A stretch of 30,249 nucleotides of DNA from an uncultured Mailhella sp. (GTDB taxonomy: Bacteria > Desulfobacterota > Desulfovibrionia > Desulfovibrionales > Desulfovibrionaceae): assembly GCA_948482415.1 (NCBI GenBank), contig CAOMFZ010000002.1, positions 1 to 30,249 on the forward strand. Direction: 5' to 3'. This document shows positions 8,824 to 15,722 of this stretch, one piece after another. Within the stretch, counting starts at the first letter, position 1. Every line of letters starts with the position of its first letter. Below the pieces are notes generated by a model that was given only the letters and a program-made list of their open reading frames with translations, was not told the DNA's origin and ran no database searches. The position numbers and the translations under genes were made by a program.

Positions 8824-10134
8824 TTACGCATCATTACCGGCAATATCACCAAGCAGTGCCTTTGCAAAATCATCAGGATTGAAAGGACGCAGATCTTCCA
8901 TTTTTTCCCCAAGTCCCACAAAAGTAATAGGCACTTCAAACGTGCTCGCCGCAGCCATGGCAACGCCGCCCTTGGCTGTTCCGTCAAGCTTGGTTAAAAT
9001 AATTTCGCTGACGCCCCCGATTTCTTTAAATACCTTTGTCTGCTGAATGGCATTTTGCCCTGTGGTTGCATCAATAACCAAAATACTTCTGTGGGGTGAA
9101 CCCTCGTGTTTTTTGCCCAGTACATTTTTAATTTTTTGCAGCTCATCCATTAAATTGCTTTTATTGTGCAGTCTGCCGGCTGTATCGATAAAAACCAAAT
9201 CATAATTCCCGGCAAGCGCCTTGTCCATGGCTTCATAGGCAACCGCGGCAGGGTCGGCATTGCTTCCTTTGGAATAAAAATCCACGCCTATGCGCTTTGC
9301 CCATTCTTCCAGCTGTTCAACCGCAGCCGCCCTGAATGTATCTGCGCCTGCAATAAGGATTTTTTTGCCCTGCATTTTGGCTCTGTAAGCGAGTTTTGCA
9401 ATGGTTGTGGTTTTGCCCACACCGTTCACGCCCACCATGAGCACCACTTCAGGCAGGTTTATGGCGGTAATGCGGCGCGGCATTTTGAAAAGCTCCCGCA
9501 CTTCCTGCTGTAAATACGGCAGTAAATCCTTCGTATTATCAATATTATTCTGTTTGGCATGACGGCGCAGTTTTTCCACCAGCTGCATGGAAAGTTCCGC
9601 CCCCATATCAGACATAATAAAAAGTTCTTCCAGTTCCTCAAAAAAAGCTTCATTTGCCTTGCTGTGCCCGGAAAGAATGCTTTGCAGCCCCCTGCCCAGT
9701 TGATTTCTGGTTTTTTCAAGCCCTGTCTGCAATTTTGCAAAAACTAAATCTTTTTCGCTTTCCTCGTCTTCCATTTCAAGGGCAAGCGCAAGACGGTACT
9801 GCAATTCAGAGCGAAAATCCTGCACATACTGATAATCCATTTTCTTTGTCCAGGATTTGAAATCATCAATAAATTTCTGCGCTTCCTCTTCCGGCGTTTC
9901 AAGGGCTTTTAATAAAACAGAAAGCCGTGTCCATAAAACTTCATCAGTTTTTTCAACACCTTCCAATATTACTTGCAGCCAGGCAGAAAGCTTTGGCTCG
10001 CATTGTCTTAATCGTATGGTAAATTGCTCTAATTCTTCGGAACTGACCGCAGTACTGCCACTTTCCTGTCTATTTTCCTGTTTTGGCTCATTTGAAGATT
10101 GAAACATTTTCTTTACAGCAGAAAAAAAGCCCAT
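8824..10134 (-). CDS. ftsY: Signal recognition particle receptor FtsY
   Basis: 436-residue SRP-type GTPase that docks ribosome-nascent chain-SRP complexes at the membrane. The NG domain fills the C-terminal ~300 residues: P-loop GVNGVGKTTTIAKL near residue 233, the insertion-box element ADTFRAAAVEQLEEW, DTAGRLHNKSNLM (G3) and TKLDGTAKGG (G4), then GLGEKMEDLRPFNPDDF, the family's C-terminal signature. The N-terminal ~130 residues are Glu/Gln-rich and variable, as in the A domain that touches membrane and translocon. The start is well supported: GGAGG 6 nt before the ATG. It is transcribed alone, divergently from the small gene at 10287, with a TATAAT -10 box just upstream. Downstream it runs into the repeat-filled gap. 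Confidence 0.97.
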   Translation of the reverse strand: MGFFSAVKKMFQSSNEPKQENRQESGSTAVSSEELEQFTIRLRQCEPKLSAWLQVILEGVEKTDEVLWTRLSVLLKALETPEEEAQKFIDDFKSWTKKMDYQYVQDFRSELQYRLALALEMEDEESEKDLVFAKLQTGLEKTRNQLGRGLQSILSGHSKANEAFFEELEELFIMSDMGAELSMQLVEKLRRHAKQNNIDNTKDLLPYLQQEVRELFKMPRRITAINLPEVVLMVGVNGVGKTTTIAKLAYRAKMQGKKILIAGADTFRAAAVEQLEEWAKRIGVDFYSKGSNADPAAVAYEAMDKALAGNYDLVFIDTAGRLHNKSNLMDELQKIKNVLGKKHEGSPHRSILVIDATTGQNAIQQTKVFKEIGGVSEIILTKLDGTAKGGVAMAAASTFEVPITFVGLGEKMEDLRPFNPDDFAKALLGDIAGNDA

Positions 10135-10166
10135 ATTTTTCCTCCGGCACTCATAAACATTGTATT

Positions 10167-10195
10167 ATTATAGCATAGTTGCTAAATTTTGTATA
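10167..10195 (-). promoter_or_regulatory. Probable sigma-70 promoter of ftsY
   Basis: On the minus strand a perfect TATAAT (plus coordinates 10167-10172) is preceded by 17 nt and a weak -35 (TATACA, 10190-10195). It lies 33 nt upstream of the ftsY start codon. The -10 is convincing, the -35 is not. Confidence 0.5.
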
Positions 10196-10286
10196 GAATA
10201 AAAACTTCTCTTTTTTTCCAAACGGGCATAAAGTTATTTTTAAAGCAACCGATAAGCAAAATGTACAACTACAAAAGGAAGACGTC

Positions 10287-10763
10287 ATGTCTAATACTTT
10301 AGACAAAAACAGTTTGAGCAAAGTCCAAAAAGCAAGTATTCGTGCGCTGTTGCAGGGATTGCCTCAATATCAGAAAAAAACCAGTATCCACCAGTACGAA
10401 AAACAGTTAGTGGAAACTCGGACTATGATTTATCACAAACAGACCAGACGTCTTCTCGCAAACGAACAGCTCAAAGACCAGAGTGCGCGCAAAGCCTTTG
10501 TTATTTCCCGTGTTGCCCGTGAACTTTGGACAAACTTCTGCATTCGCGGTGAAGAAACAGCCATGCTCGCCCATCTGCAAAAAGAACTTTGCCGTATTTT
10601 TGATGCAAAACTCCATTTTCTCTATATTCCCGGAAGTATTGAACTGGTTATCAGCAAAGAAGAGGACGGCACCATAGTTCCTTTAAACCGTGACGAACAC
10701 TATGCCATTATCAGTAAAGCATGGGAAATTTGTCAGGAAGTTGTTGCCTCTTATATTTCATAA
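10287..10763 (+). CDS. Small conserved-looking protein of unknown function
   Basis: 158 residues, not recognised. It looks like a real gene: AAAGGAAG 6 nt before the ATG, a codon pattern like its neighbours, a clean stop and no competing frame. The N-terminal ~75 residues are basic and predicted mostly helical (many Lys, Arg and Gln, e.g. ANEQLKDQSARKAF). The middle is ARELWTNFCIRGEETAMLAHLQKEL. The end is a mixed alpha/beta stretch with FDAKLHFLYIPGSIELVISKEEDG and a final helix. There are two cysteines and no signal peptide or membrane segment, so it is probably cytoplasmic. It is divergent from ftsY. Function cannot be assigned from sequence alone. Confidence 0.75.
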   Translation: MSNTLDKNSLSKVQKASIRALLQGLPQYQKKTSIHQYEKQLVETRTMIYHKQTRRLLANEQLKDQSARKAFVISRVARELWTNFCIRGEETAMLAHLQKELCRIFDAKLHFLYIPGSIELVISKEEDGTIVPLNRDEHYAIISKAWEICQEVVASYIS

Positions 10764-10823
10764 TTTTATTCTGCCTTTTTTGCGCTACACATTTTAGCAT
10801 AATTTTCTTATTAGGAATTATTA

Positions 10824-10852
10824 TTGACAAGAGATTTATTTTGGCATATACA
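10824..10852 (+). promoter_or_regulatory. Near-consensus sigma-70 promoter for the gene at 10888
   Basis: TTGACA (10824-10829), exactly 17 nt, then TATACA (10847-10852), which matches the -10 consensus at five of six positions. Transcription would start about 25-30 nt before the ATG at 10888, giving a short leader containing AGGAG (10874-10878). The strength of the match suggests high constitutive expression. Confidence 0.8.
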
Positions 10853-10887
10853 GTATTACAGCAACTGTAAAAAAGGAGCTTTTCATA

Positions 10888-11244
10888 ATGAATACAGAAA
10901 TTAAAACATTAAAAGATGTAGCTTCTCTTATTATTGATTGGAACCTTGCCCCGGAAGATGCTGTGACCCTTTATCTGGAATGGGGAAACAATGACTGGCA
11001 TGCGGAACATGCACCGGTGCGCTCAAAAGATGATTTTGCTACCTATTTTGTTGTGGATAACTGGGAAGAAAAGCCCACAGTCCGTCTTGTGCGCCGAAAT
11101 TCCGAACAGGCTGTTGATTTGCTTACCGTTGAACTGCCCAAAGACTTGGAAAAAGAATTTAAAAAAGAACATGAAGGCTTAAAAGGGCTTTATTCTCCAA
11201 CAGAAAGCATTAAAAAATGGCTTCAGCAGGAAATCTACGCATAG
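10888..11244 (+). CDS. Small acidic protein of unknown function, probably well expressed
   Basis: 118 residues, no recognised domain. The sequence is acidic with conserved-looking aromatic patches (DWNLAPEDAVTLYLEWGNNDWHAEHAPVR, here quoted as DWNLAPEDAV and LYLEWGNNDW), a central strand-rich part (TYFVVDNWEEKPTVRLVRRN) and a helical C-terminus ending KKWLQQEIYA. No cysteine, signal peptide or membrane segment. It has its own near-consensus promoter, an AGGAG ribosome site 9 nt before the ATG and a strong terminator, so it is a single-gene transcript. It reminds me of an abundant hypothetical protein family of Desulfovibrio (possibly the group annotated after DVU0772), but that is an unverified recollection. 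No function is proposed. Confidence 0.8.
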   Translation: MNTEIKTLKDVASLIIDWNLAPEDAVTLYLEWGNNDWHAEHAPVRSKDDFATYFVVDNWEEKPTVRLVRRNSEQAVDLLTVELPKDLEKEFKKEHEGLKGLYSPTESIKKWLQQEIYA

Positions 11245-11292
11245 TCTGAAATAAACTACCTAAAAAGCATAAGAAGATAAACAACTCCTCTC

Positions 11293-11316
11293 ACTCCCCT
11301 TTATGGGGAGTTTTTT
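11293..11316 (+). terminator. Intrinsic terminator after the gene at 10888
   Basis: Stem ACTCCCC (11293-11299) with GGGGAGT (11305-11311), a five-nt loop, followed directly by a run of T ending at 11316. It lies 49 nt after the stop codon. Confidence 0.9.
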
Positions 11317-11337
11317 ATTAATCAGCTTATGAATAAA

Positions 11338-11475
11338 TAGAGCGTTTCCTGTTAACATCAAGAATACTTATTCCCTGTTATGGACAACGTCCATAACAGG
11401 GCTTTGAGGGGGATTGGGGGAAATCATTTCCCCCAAAGAAAATAAAAATTACGAATGTTATGCGGAAATGCTCTA
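11338..11475. repeat. TIR-bounded intergenic repeat, copy B (family 1 ends, family 2 core)
   Basis: 138 nt from TA+GAGCGTTTCC (11338-11349) to GGAAATGCTC+TA (11464-11475); the ten-base ends are inverted repeats with one mismatch. Inside are two perfect hairpins. CCCTGTTATGGAC (11373-11385) pairs with GTCCATAACAGGG (11389-11401) across a 3-nt loop. TTGGGGGAAAT (11414-11424) pairs with ATTTCCCCCAA (11426-11436). The second hairpin and the AAAGAAAA after it match the core of the family 2 repeat at 28.7 kb. The right end lies 3 nt from the stop codon of the sigma-54 activator gene. Confidence 0.7.
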
Positions 11476-11478
11476 AAA

Positions 11479-13254
11479 CTAATCAAGCTCTGGCAGTCTG
11501 CGCATCAGCCCAAGCTGAGAGCAATAACGCTGAAATGTACGCAGCGGCAGCCCGAGAAGTGCCGCAGCTTCTTTTTTGTTGCCGCGCGCATGCTTAAGAG
11601 CCCGTACAATATAAATTTTCTTGGTACGCAGCAAAGCCTTTTCCAAATCAAAATCTTTCGGCAAAGCACCGTCTTTTAAATCAACATGCTTCAGCGAAAC
11701 ATCTTCTTTTGCGGACAACATGGGAAAAAACTGAACCTCGCCCGTTACCAGATAACGAAGTATCACATTCTGCATTTCACGAATATTTCCGGGCCATTCA
11801 TACTGACAGAACTTTTTCAGAATATCTTCCGGAATGACAGGCTCGGAATCCAGGGTATTAAATTTTCGAAAAAAGAACTTTGCCAGCTGCACAATATCAT
11901 TTTTCCGCTCCCTCAAAGGAGGAACATGCAGATTAACGACAAAAATTCGGTAAAAGAAATCAGTACGCAGTGAACTTTCCTTTATCATCTGCATAAGATT
12001 CCTGTTCGTGGCACATATAAGCCGGACATCGGAATATTGGACAATGCTTGAGCCTATGGGGGTATAAGACCGAGATTCTATAGCCTGCAGAAGTTTTACC
12101 TGCATGGACAGACTCAGCTCTCCCACCTCATCCAAGAAAAGCGTGCCGCCGTCAGCTGCACCGAAAAATCCTGTGCTGCTGCTCACCGCTCCGGTAAAAG
12201 CTCCCTTAACATGGCCGAAAAACTCGCTTTCCATAAGACTTTCGGGAATAGCGCCGCAGTTCACGGAAACAAAAGGCTTGTCGCTCCTTGAGCTGAATTT
12301 GTGAATAAGTCTTGCAAGCAGGCTTTTTCCGGTACCGGTTTCTCCCGTAATAACAATATTTGAATCGCTTTTTGCAGAAGTGACAGCATCCCGCATAAGT
12401 TTTTGCATAACGGGGCCTTCACCCAAAAAAACACTGTCGTCAAATTTTGTACTTTTCTCCAAAAGGGCACGCATTTCAGACTGCTGCGCCTTCTGCTCTG
12501 CCAACAAAGCCTGTTCCCGCAGTACGATCTCGGTTTCGTCGGTCATGGTGCTGAGCAGAATGACACCGTTATTCCACGAAAGTACGGTGGGATGACCGAC
12601 AACATAACGCAGTTCGCCGTCCATGGTTCGGTACCGCCAGTGATATCTGTTGCCGCTGACTATATGCTGATGATTATTGCGGTTCATTTCATTAAAGCGG
12701 GCTTTATCTTCCTGATCAATAAAATAATCTCCCGGTTTTCCGCATATTTCTGCGGGATCTTTGCAGCGAACAAGATCCATGTATGCTCTGTTGATCAGAT
12801 GAAAATGAAAATTTTTCATAAGAGCGACAGGAAGAGGAAAACGGTCAATCATGAGCCGTACCAAAGGAGAATCTTCCACAGCATGGTCAAGATTGACAGG
12901 GGCGAACAGCTGCAGAACTCCCGCAACATTGCCTTCTTTGTCAAACGAAAGGCGGCTCCATGTCCAAAGCCTGCAAAAAAGCGGTTTTTCCACTGAAATA
13001 AGAACAGAACGAAACTTCGTATCATCTGGTCTGCCCGATTCGGTATCAGGCAGCTCGCCTGCGCGCCAGGCACTAAGAAGTTTTTCGGCAGGAAGTTCTG
13101 CGGGAAAATGATAAAAAGCTTTCCATACCGGGCTGTGCACCATTTGTTTTTCTTTCATACCCGTAAACGATACGCAGGCTTCATTCCACCACTGCACTCT
13201 GCCTTCTGCCGAAAGAAAAAAAGCGGGCAGATCAGAAAAATTTTTTATCTGCAT
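11479..13254 (-). CDS. PAS-domain sigma-54-dependent transcriptional activator
   Basis: 591-residue NtrC-type enhancer-binding protein. The N-terminal ~270 residues hold two PAS-like domains (residues about 1-40 with FFLSAEGRVQWWNEAC, and about 140-255 with ALMKNFHFHLINRAYMDLV and WRYRTMDGELRYVVG), then a short helical linker. The AAA+ domain has Walker A GETGTGKS (about 303), GAFTGA for sigma-54 contact (about 349) and Walker B GGTLFLDEVGEL. A Fis-type helix-turn-helix (KKEAAALLGLPLRTFQRY) ends the protein. An upstream ATG at 13341 would add 29 residues; I chose 13254 because AGGAG lies 8 nt before it. There is no receiver domain, so it probably senses a small molecule or redox state through PAS. 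It is divergent from, and very likely controls, the flavoprotein/TRAP genes that begin at 13599. Confidence 0.93.
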   Translation of the reverse strand: MQIKNFSDLPAFFLSAEGRVQWWNEACVSFTGMKEKQMVHSPVWKAFYHFPAELPAEKLLSAWRAGELPDTESGRPDDTKFRSVLISVEKPLFCRLWTWSRLSFDKEGNVAGVLQLFAPVNLDHAVEDSPLVRLMIDRFPLPVALMKNFHFHLINRAYMDLVRCKDPAEICGKPGDYFIDQEDKARFNEMNRNNHQHIVSGNRYHWRYRTMDGELRYVVGHPTVLSWNNGVILLSTMTDETEIVLREQALLAEQKAQQSEMRALLEKSTKFDDSVFLGEGPVMQKLMRDAVTSAKSDSNIVITGETGTGKSLLARLIHKFSSRSDKPFVSVNCGAIPESLMESEFFGHVKGAFTGAVSSSTGFFGAADGGTLFLDEVGELSLSMQVKLLQAIESRSYTPIGSSIVQYSDVRLICATNRNLMQMIKESSLRTDFFYRIFVVNLHVPPLRERKNDIVQLAKFFFRKFNTLDSEPVIPEDILKKFCQYEWPGNIREMQNVILRYLVTGEVQFFPMLSAKEDVSLKHVDLKDGALPKDFDLEKALLRTKKIYIVRALKHARGNKKEAAALLGLPLRTFQRYCSQLGLMRRLPELD

Positions 13255-13407
13255 AAGGTCTTCTCCTATATGTTCAATAAATATCATGATAGCCCGGCAA
13301 AAAAATATGTCAATAATGGCACAACATGATATTTTTTGCATTCTAACAATAATCTCTTTAATTACAAATAATTAAATACATATTGTACTGTTTTTCATAA
13401 AAAAGCT

Positions 13408-13425
13408 TATGCCATTTTTGGCGTA
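13408..13425. promoter_or_regulatory. Candidate upstream activator site for the sigma-54 regulator
   Basis: TATGCCA (13408-13414) and TGGCGTA (13419-13425) form a 7-bp inverted repeat with one mismatch, 74 nt upstream of the -24 element, a usual distance for an enhancer. A second palindrome, TATCATGATA (13282-13291), lies next to the regulator's own start and could be an alternative site. The gene-free stretch 13255-13598 is otherwise A/T-rich. Confidence 0.4.
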
Positions 13426-13498
13426 TGAATACACTAAATGAAAAAAAGAACAATTAAATAATATATTGATTTTACATATAATATATACAAATACACAA

Positions 13499-13515
13499 TT
13501 GGCATGCTTTTAGCA
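13499..13515 (+). promoter_or_regulatory. Sigma-54 (-24/-12) promoter of the flavoprotein/TRAP locus
   Basis: TTGGCATGCTTTTAGCA: the invariant GG (13501-13502) and GC (13513-13514) are separated by exactly 10 nt, and TTGGCA matches the -24 box. The TSS would be near 13526, about 73 nt before the ATG at 13599. Together with the adjacent activator gene this is a strong call. Confidence 0.85.
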
Positions 13516-13598
13516 AGAATAAAGTCAGCAACGAGGAAAGTCTGCTTTTCAGGACTTTCCCTAACTTGTCATTGTTTTCAAACGCCAGGAGAAATCAC

Positions 13599-15236
13599 AT
13601 GGAATTTGACAAGAAGTATTATGAAACAGATGTATTGGTGCTCGGCTCAGGAGCTTCGGGCTGCGGCGCCGCCATTTCCGCACGCAAAGCAGGTGCCGAA
13701 GTGCTCATGGTGGACAAAGGCCGCCTTGAAAGCTCAGGCAACCTCGGCGGCGGCAACGACCACTTTATGGCTGTTCTTGATATTGACGAACATGACAGCT
13801 ATGAAGATTTGGCAGGATACTGGGCTACTCCAATAAGCGGTATAACCCGCGGCATTGTCCGCAACATGTACGATGCCATGAAACCCTGTATCAGCATTTT
13901 GGAAGAAGCCGGAATTGAATTCAAACACAATCCGGACGGTTCCTATATGCGCTCAGTAGGGTTCGGTCAGCCCGGTGCATGGTGGATTCACATTGACCAC
14001 GGCTATACGGTAAAACCCAAAGTTGCAAAATATATCCGCAAAATGGGTGTAAAAGTTGTTGACAACGTACAAGTTCTTGCACTTCTCAAAGACGGTGACC
14101 GCATTGCCGGCTGTTTGGGTTGGAACGTTCAGAACGGCGACTTTGTCGTCATACGCTGCAAAAGCGCAGTGCTCTGTTTTGGCTTAGCTTCCGAGCGCGT
14201 TTCAAACAACTCCACACACAAACCGTTCAACGTATGGTACTCTCCGTATGTAACCGGCAGCCAACAGGTATTGGCTCTTGAAGCAGGCGCTTCCGTCAAT
14301 GCGATTGAAACATCCGATATGTGTACCATGCTGCCGAAAGGCTGGGGCGCTCCCGGCATGAACGGCATCAACAACATGGGCGGCAAGGAACTTAACGCAA
14401 AAGGCGAACGCTTCATGGGCAAATATGACCCTATGTGGGAAAACGGTCTCCGTGTAAATCAGGTTATGGGTACATACAACGAAATGCTTGAAGGCTCCGG
14501 CCCTCCGTTTGTAATGGATATGACCCACTTCTCACCGGAAGATGCAAGACATCTGCAGTATGACCTTATGCCCGGCGACAAAGAAACCTATCTGGATTAC
14601 TGCCGCGCCCGTGACATCGACTTTACCAAAGCTCCTCTGGAAGTGGAAATAGGCGAACGTCTTATCGGCGGTCTGGTTGTCTGCTCCGACGAACAGGAAA
14701 CAGACATTAAAAACCTTTACACATCCAGCCTGCTCGGAAACTTCTCCGGAGCCATGTGTCTGGGATACAGCGCAGGCCGGTTTGCAGCAGCCCGTGCAGC
14801 ACAGACAGAAGCTCCTGCCATTAACCAAAAAGAAGTGGATTCATGGTTTAATACGCTTTACGATCCGCTGGTACGTCCCAGTGAACGTCCTATTACCTAC
14901 ACAACTTTTGAAGACGGACTCCGTCAGGTTATGGACTATTATGTAGGATTCCAGCGTACCGAAGGCAGCATGCTCAAAGCTTTGGACAGCATGAAAGTAT
15001 TGGAAGAATACCTGCCCCGTCTCGGCGCTTCCGACTTCCGCGATCTTATGCGCATACATGAGAGCCGCGAACTGTTCAAACTCTGCCGCATCTACATTCA
15101 GGCCTGCCTCCAAAGAAAAGAATCCGGTCGTACCATGTACCGCCGTGCGGATTACCCGAATCTCGATCCTTCATTGAACCGTCCGCTTTCTGTCAAACTT
15201 GCGGCTGACGGCTCTGTTGAATTTACCTGGAAATAA
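13599..15236 (+). CDS. AprA-like FAD-dependent oxidoreductase (fumarate reductase/adenylylsulfate reductase flavoprotein superfamily), substrate unknown
   Basis: 545-residue flavoprotein. An FAD-binding Rossmann motif opens the protein (VLVLGSGASGCGAA; GSGASG at residues 16-21), followed by VDKGRLESSGNLGGGND, which corresponds to the AprA/SdhA segment around the isoalloxazine. The second FAD segment is GERLIGGLVV through LLGNFSGAMCLGYSAGRFAA (about 355-400), and a helical C-terminal domain follows, as in AprA. There is no signal peptide, so it is cytoplasmic. A TTG at 13566 could start the frame, but the ATG at 13599 has AGGAG 7 nt upstream. A two-cluster ferredoxin gene follows 56 nt downstream, mimicking an AprA-AprB pair, so electrons probably pass between flavin and ferredoxin. 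No sulfate-activation genes are nearby and the ferredoxin is much shorter than AprB, so I do not call it APS reductase. Third codon positions are rich in C and G compared with flanking genes. Substrate and direction of reaction are unknown. Confidence 0.85.
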   Translation: MEFDKKYYETDVLVLGSGASGCGAAISARKAGAEVLMVDKGRLESSGNLGGGNDHFMAVLDIDEHDSYEDLAGYWATPISGITRGIVRNMYDAMKPCISILEEAGIEFKHNPDGSYMRSVGFGQPGAWWIHIDHGYTVKPKVAKYIRKMGVKVVDNVQVLALLKDGDRIAGCLGWNVQNGDFVVIRCKSAVLCFGLASERVSNNSTHKPFNVWYSPYVTGSQQVLALEAGASVNAIETSDMCTMLPKGWGAPGMNGINNMGGKELNAKGERFMGKYDPMWENGLRVNQVMGTYNEMLEGSGPPFVMDMTHFSPEDARHLQYDLMPGDKETYLDYCRARDIDFTKAPLEVEIGERLIGGLVVCSDEQETDIKNLYTSSLLGNFSGAMCLGYSAGRFAAARAAQTEAPAINQKEVDSWFNTLYDPLVRPSERPITYTTFEDGLRQVMDYYVGFQRTEGSMLKALDSMKVLEEYLPRLGASDFRDLMRIHESRELFKLCRIYIQACLQRKESGRTMYRRADYPNLDPSLNRPLSVKLAADGSVEFTWK

Positions 15237-15292
15237 CGGTTAGGTATCATTATTACCAATTAAAGCTCTCACCATTTCTTAGGAGTAGAAAT

Positions 15293-15490
15293 ATGCCTCC
15301 AGTATTTGATGAAAAAAAATGTGTGAAGTGTCAGAAGTGCATTACAAGCTGTCCCGGCTATGTTCTGCGTATGGGCAAAGAAACGCCCGAAGTGGCTCAC
15401 CCCGATGAATGCTGGCACTGCGGCTGCTGCCGCATAGCCTGCACGCAGTCTGCCATCAGCTTTGAATTCCCTCTGCACACTAGGCTGTAA
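15293..15490 (+). CDS. Two-[4Fe-4S] ferredoxin, AprB-like, electron partner of the flavoprotein
   Basis: 65 residues with two complete cluster motifs: Cys10-x2-Cys13-x2-Cys16-x3-Cys20-Pro and Cys40-x2-Cys43-x2-Cys46-x3-Cys50. The second site has an extra Cys45 and Thr instead of Pro after Cys50. ECWHCGCCRIACTQSAI resembles the EACWECYSCIKICPQGAI segment of AprB. The AprB C-terminal tail that wraps around AprA is absent: only ISFEFPLHTRL remains. AGGAG lies 7 nt before the ATG. Expected role: cytoplasmic one-electron relay between the flavoprotein and a cellular donor or acceptor. A GC-rich hairpin follows the stop codon. Confidence 0.92.
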   Translation: MPPVFDEKKCVKCQKCITSCPGYVLRMGKETPEVAHPDECWHCGCCRIACTQSAISFEFPLHTRL

Positions 15491-15515
15491 CCATTCACTT
15501 TTCAAAAAACAAAAC

Positions 15516-15540
15516 ACGGACGCGGCGATCCCGCGTCCGT
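15516..15540 (+). terminator. GC-rich hairpin between ferredoxin and dctP
   Basis: Perfect 10-bp stem ACGGACGCGG (15516-15525) / CCGCGTCCGT (15531-15540) with a 5-nt loop. No T-run follows (ATCAAAAAATTTT), so it may be a partial terminator, an RNA-stability element or a Rho-dependent stop rather than an intrinsic terminator. It could separate expression of the redox pair from the transporter. I saw no clear second promoter in 15541-15722. Confidence 0.55.
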
Positions 15541-15722
15541 ATCAAAAAATTTTCTGCCTTCTTTTTGCGGACAAGACAGCGGCTCAGCCGTCCGTTTTCC
15601 TGTTTTTTCTTCTTTCATTTTCTTCCTGACCGAGCATGAGCTTTCAGTCGCTCCAGCAACACTGCATTTGCGGCATTCGGAGCAGTTGTTTTGTCACCCC
15701 ATAATCAGCAAAGGAAACAATT

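Noticed and set aside
12403..12996. Long open frames antisense to addAB, pfk, the activator, hflX and asd (e.g. 12403-12996, 7357-7854, 27896-28486)
   Set aside because: They mirror strongly supported genes on the other strand, have no recognisable domains or convincing ribosome sites, and look like by-products of codon bias.
13317..13340. TGGCAC ... TTGCA as a second sigma-54 promoter
   Set aside because: The GG and GC are too far apart; sigma-54 promoters need 10 nt between them.
13599..15490. True dissimilatory APS reductase (aprAB)
   Set aside because: The flavoprotein is shorter than typical AprA, the ferredoxin lacks the AprB C-terminal tail, there are no sat, qmo or pyrophosphatase genes nearby, and the pair sits with a TRAP importer under sigma-54 control.
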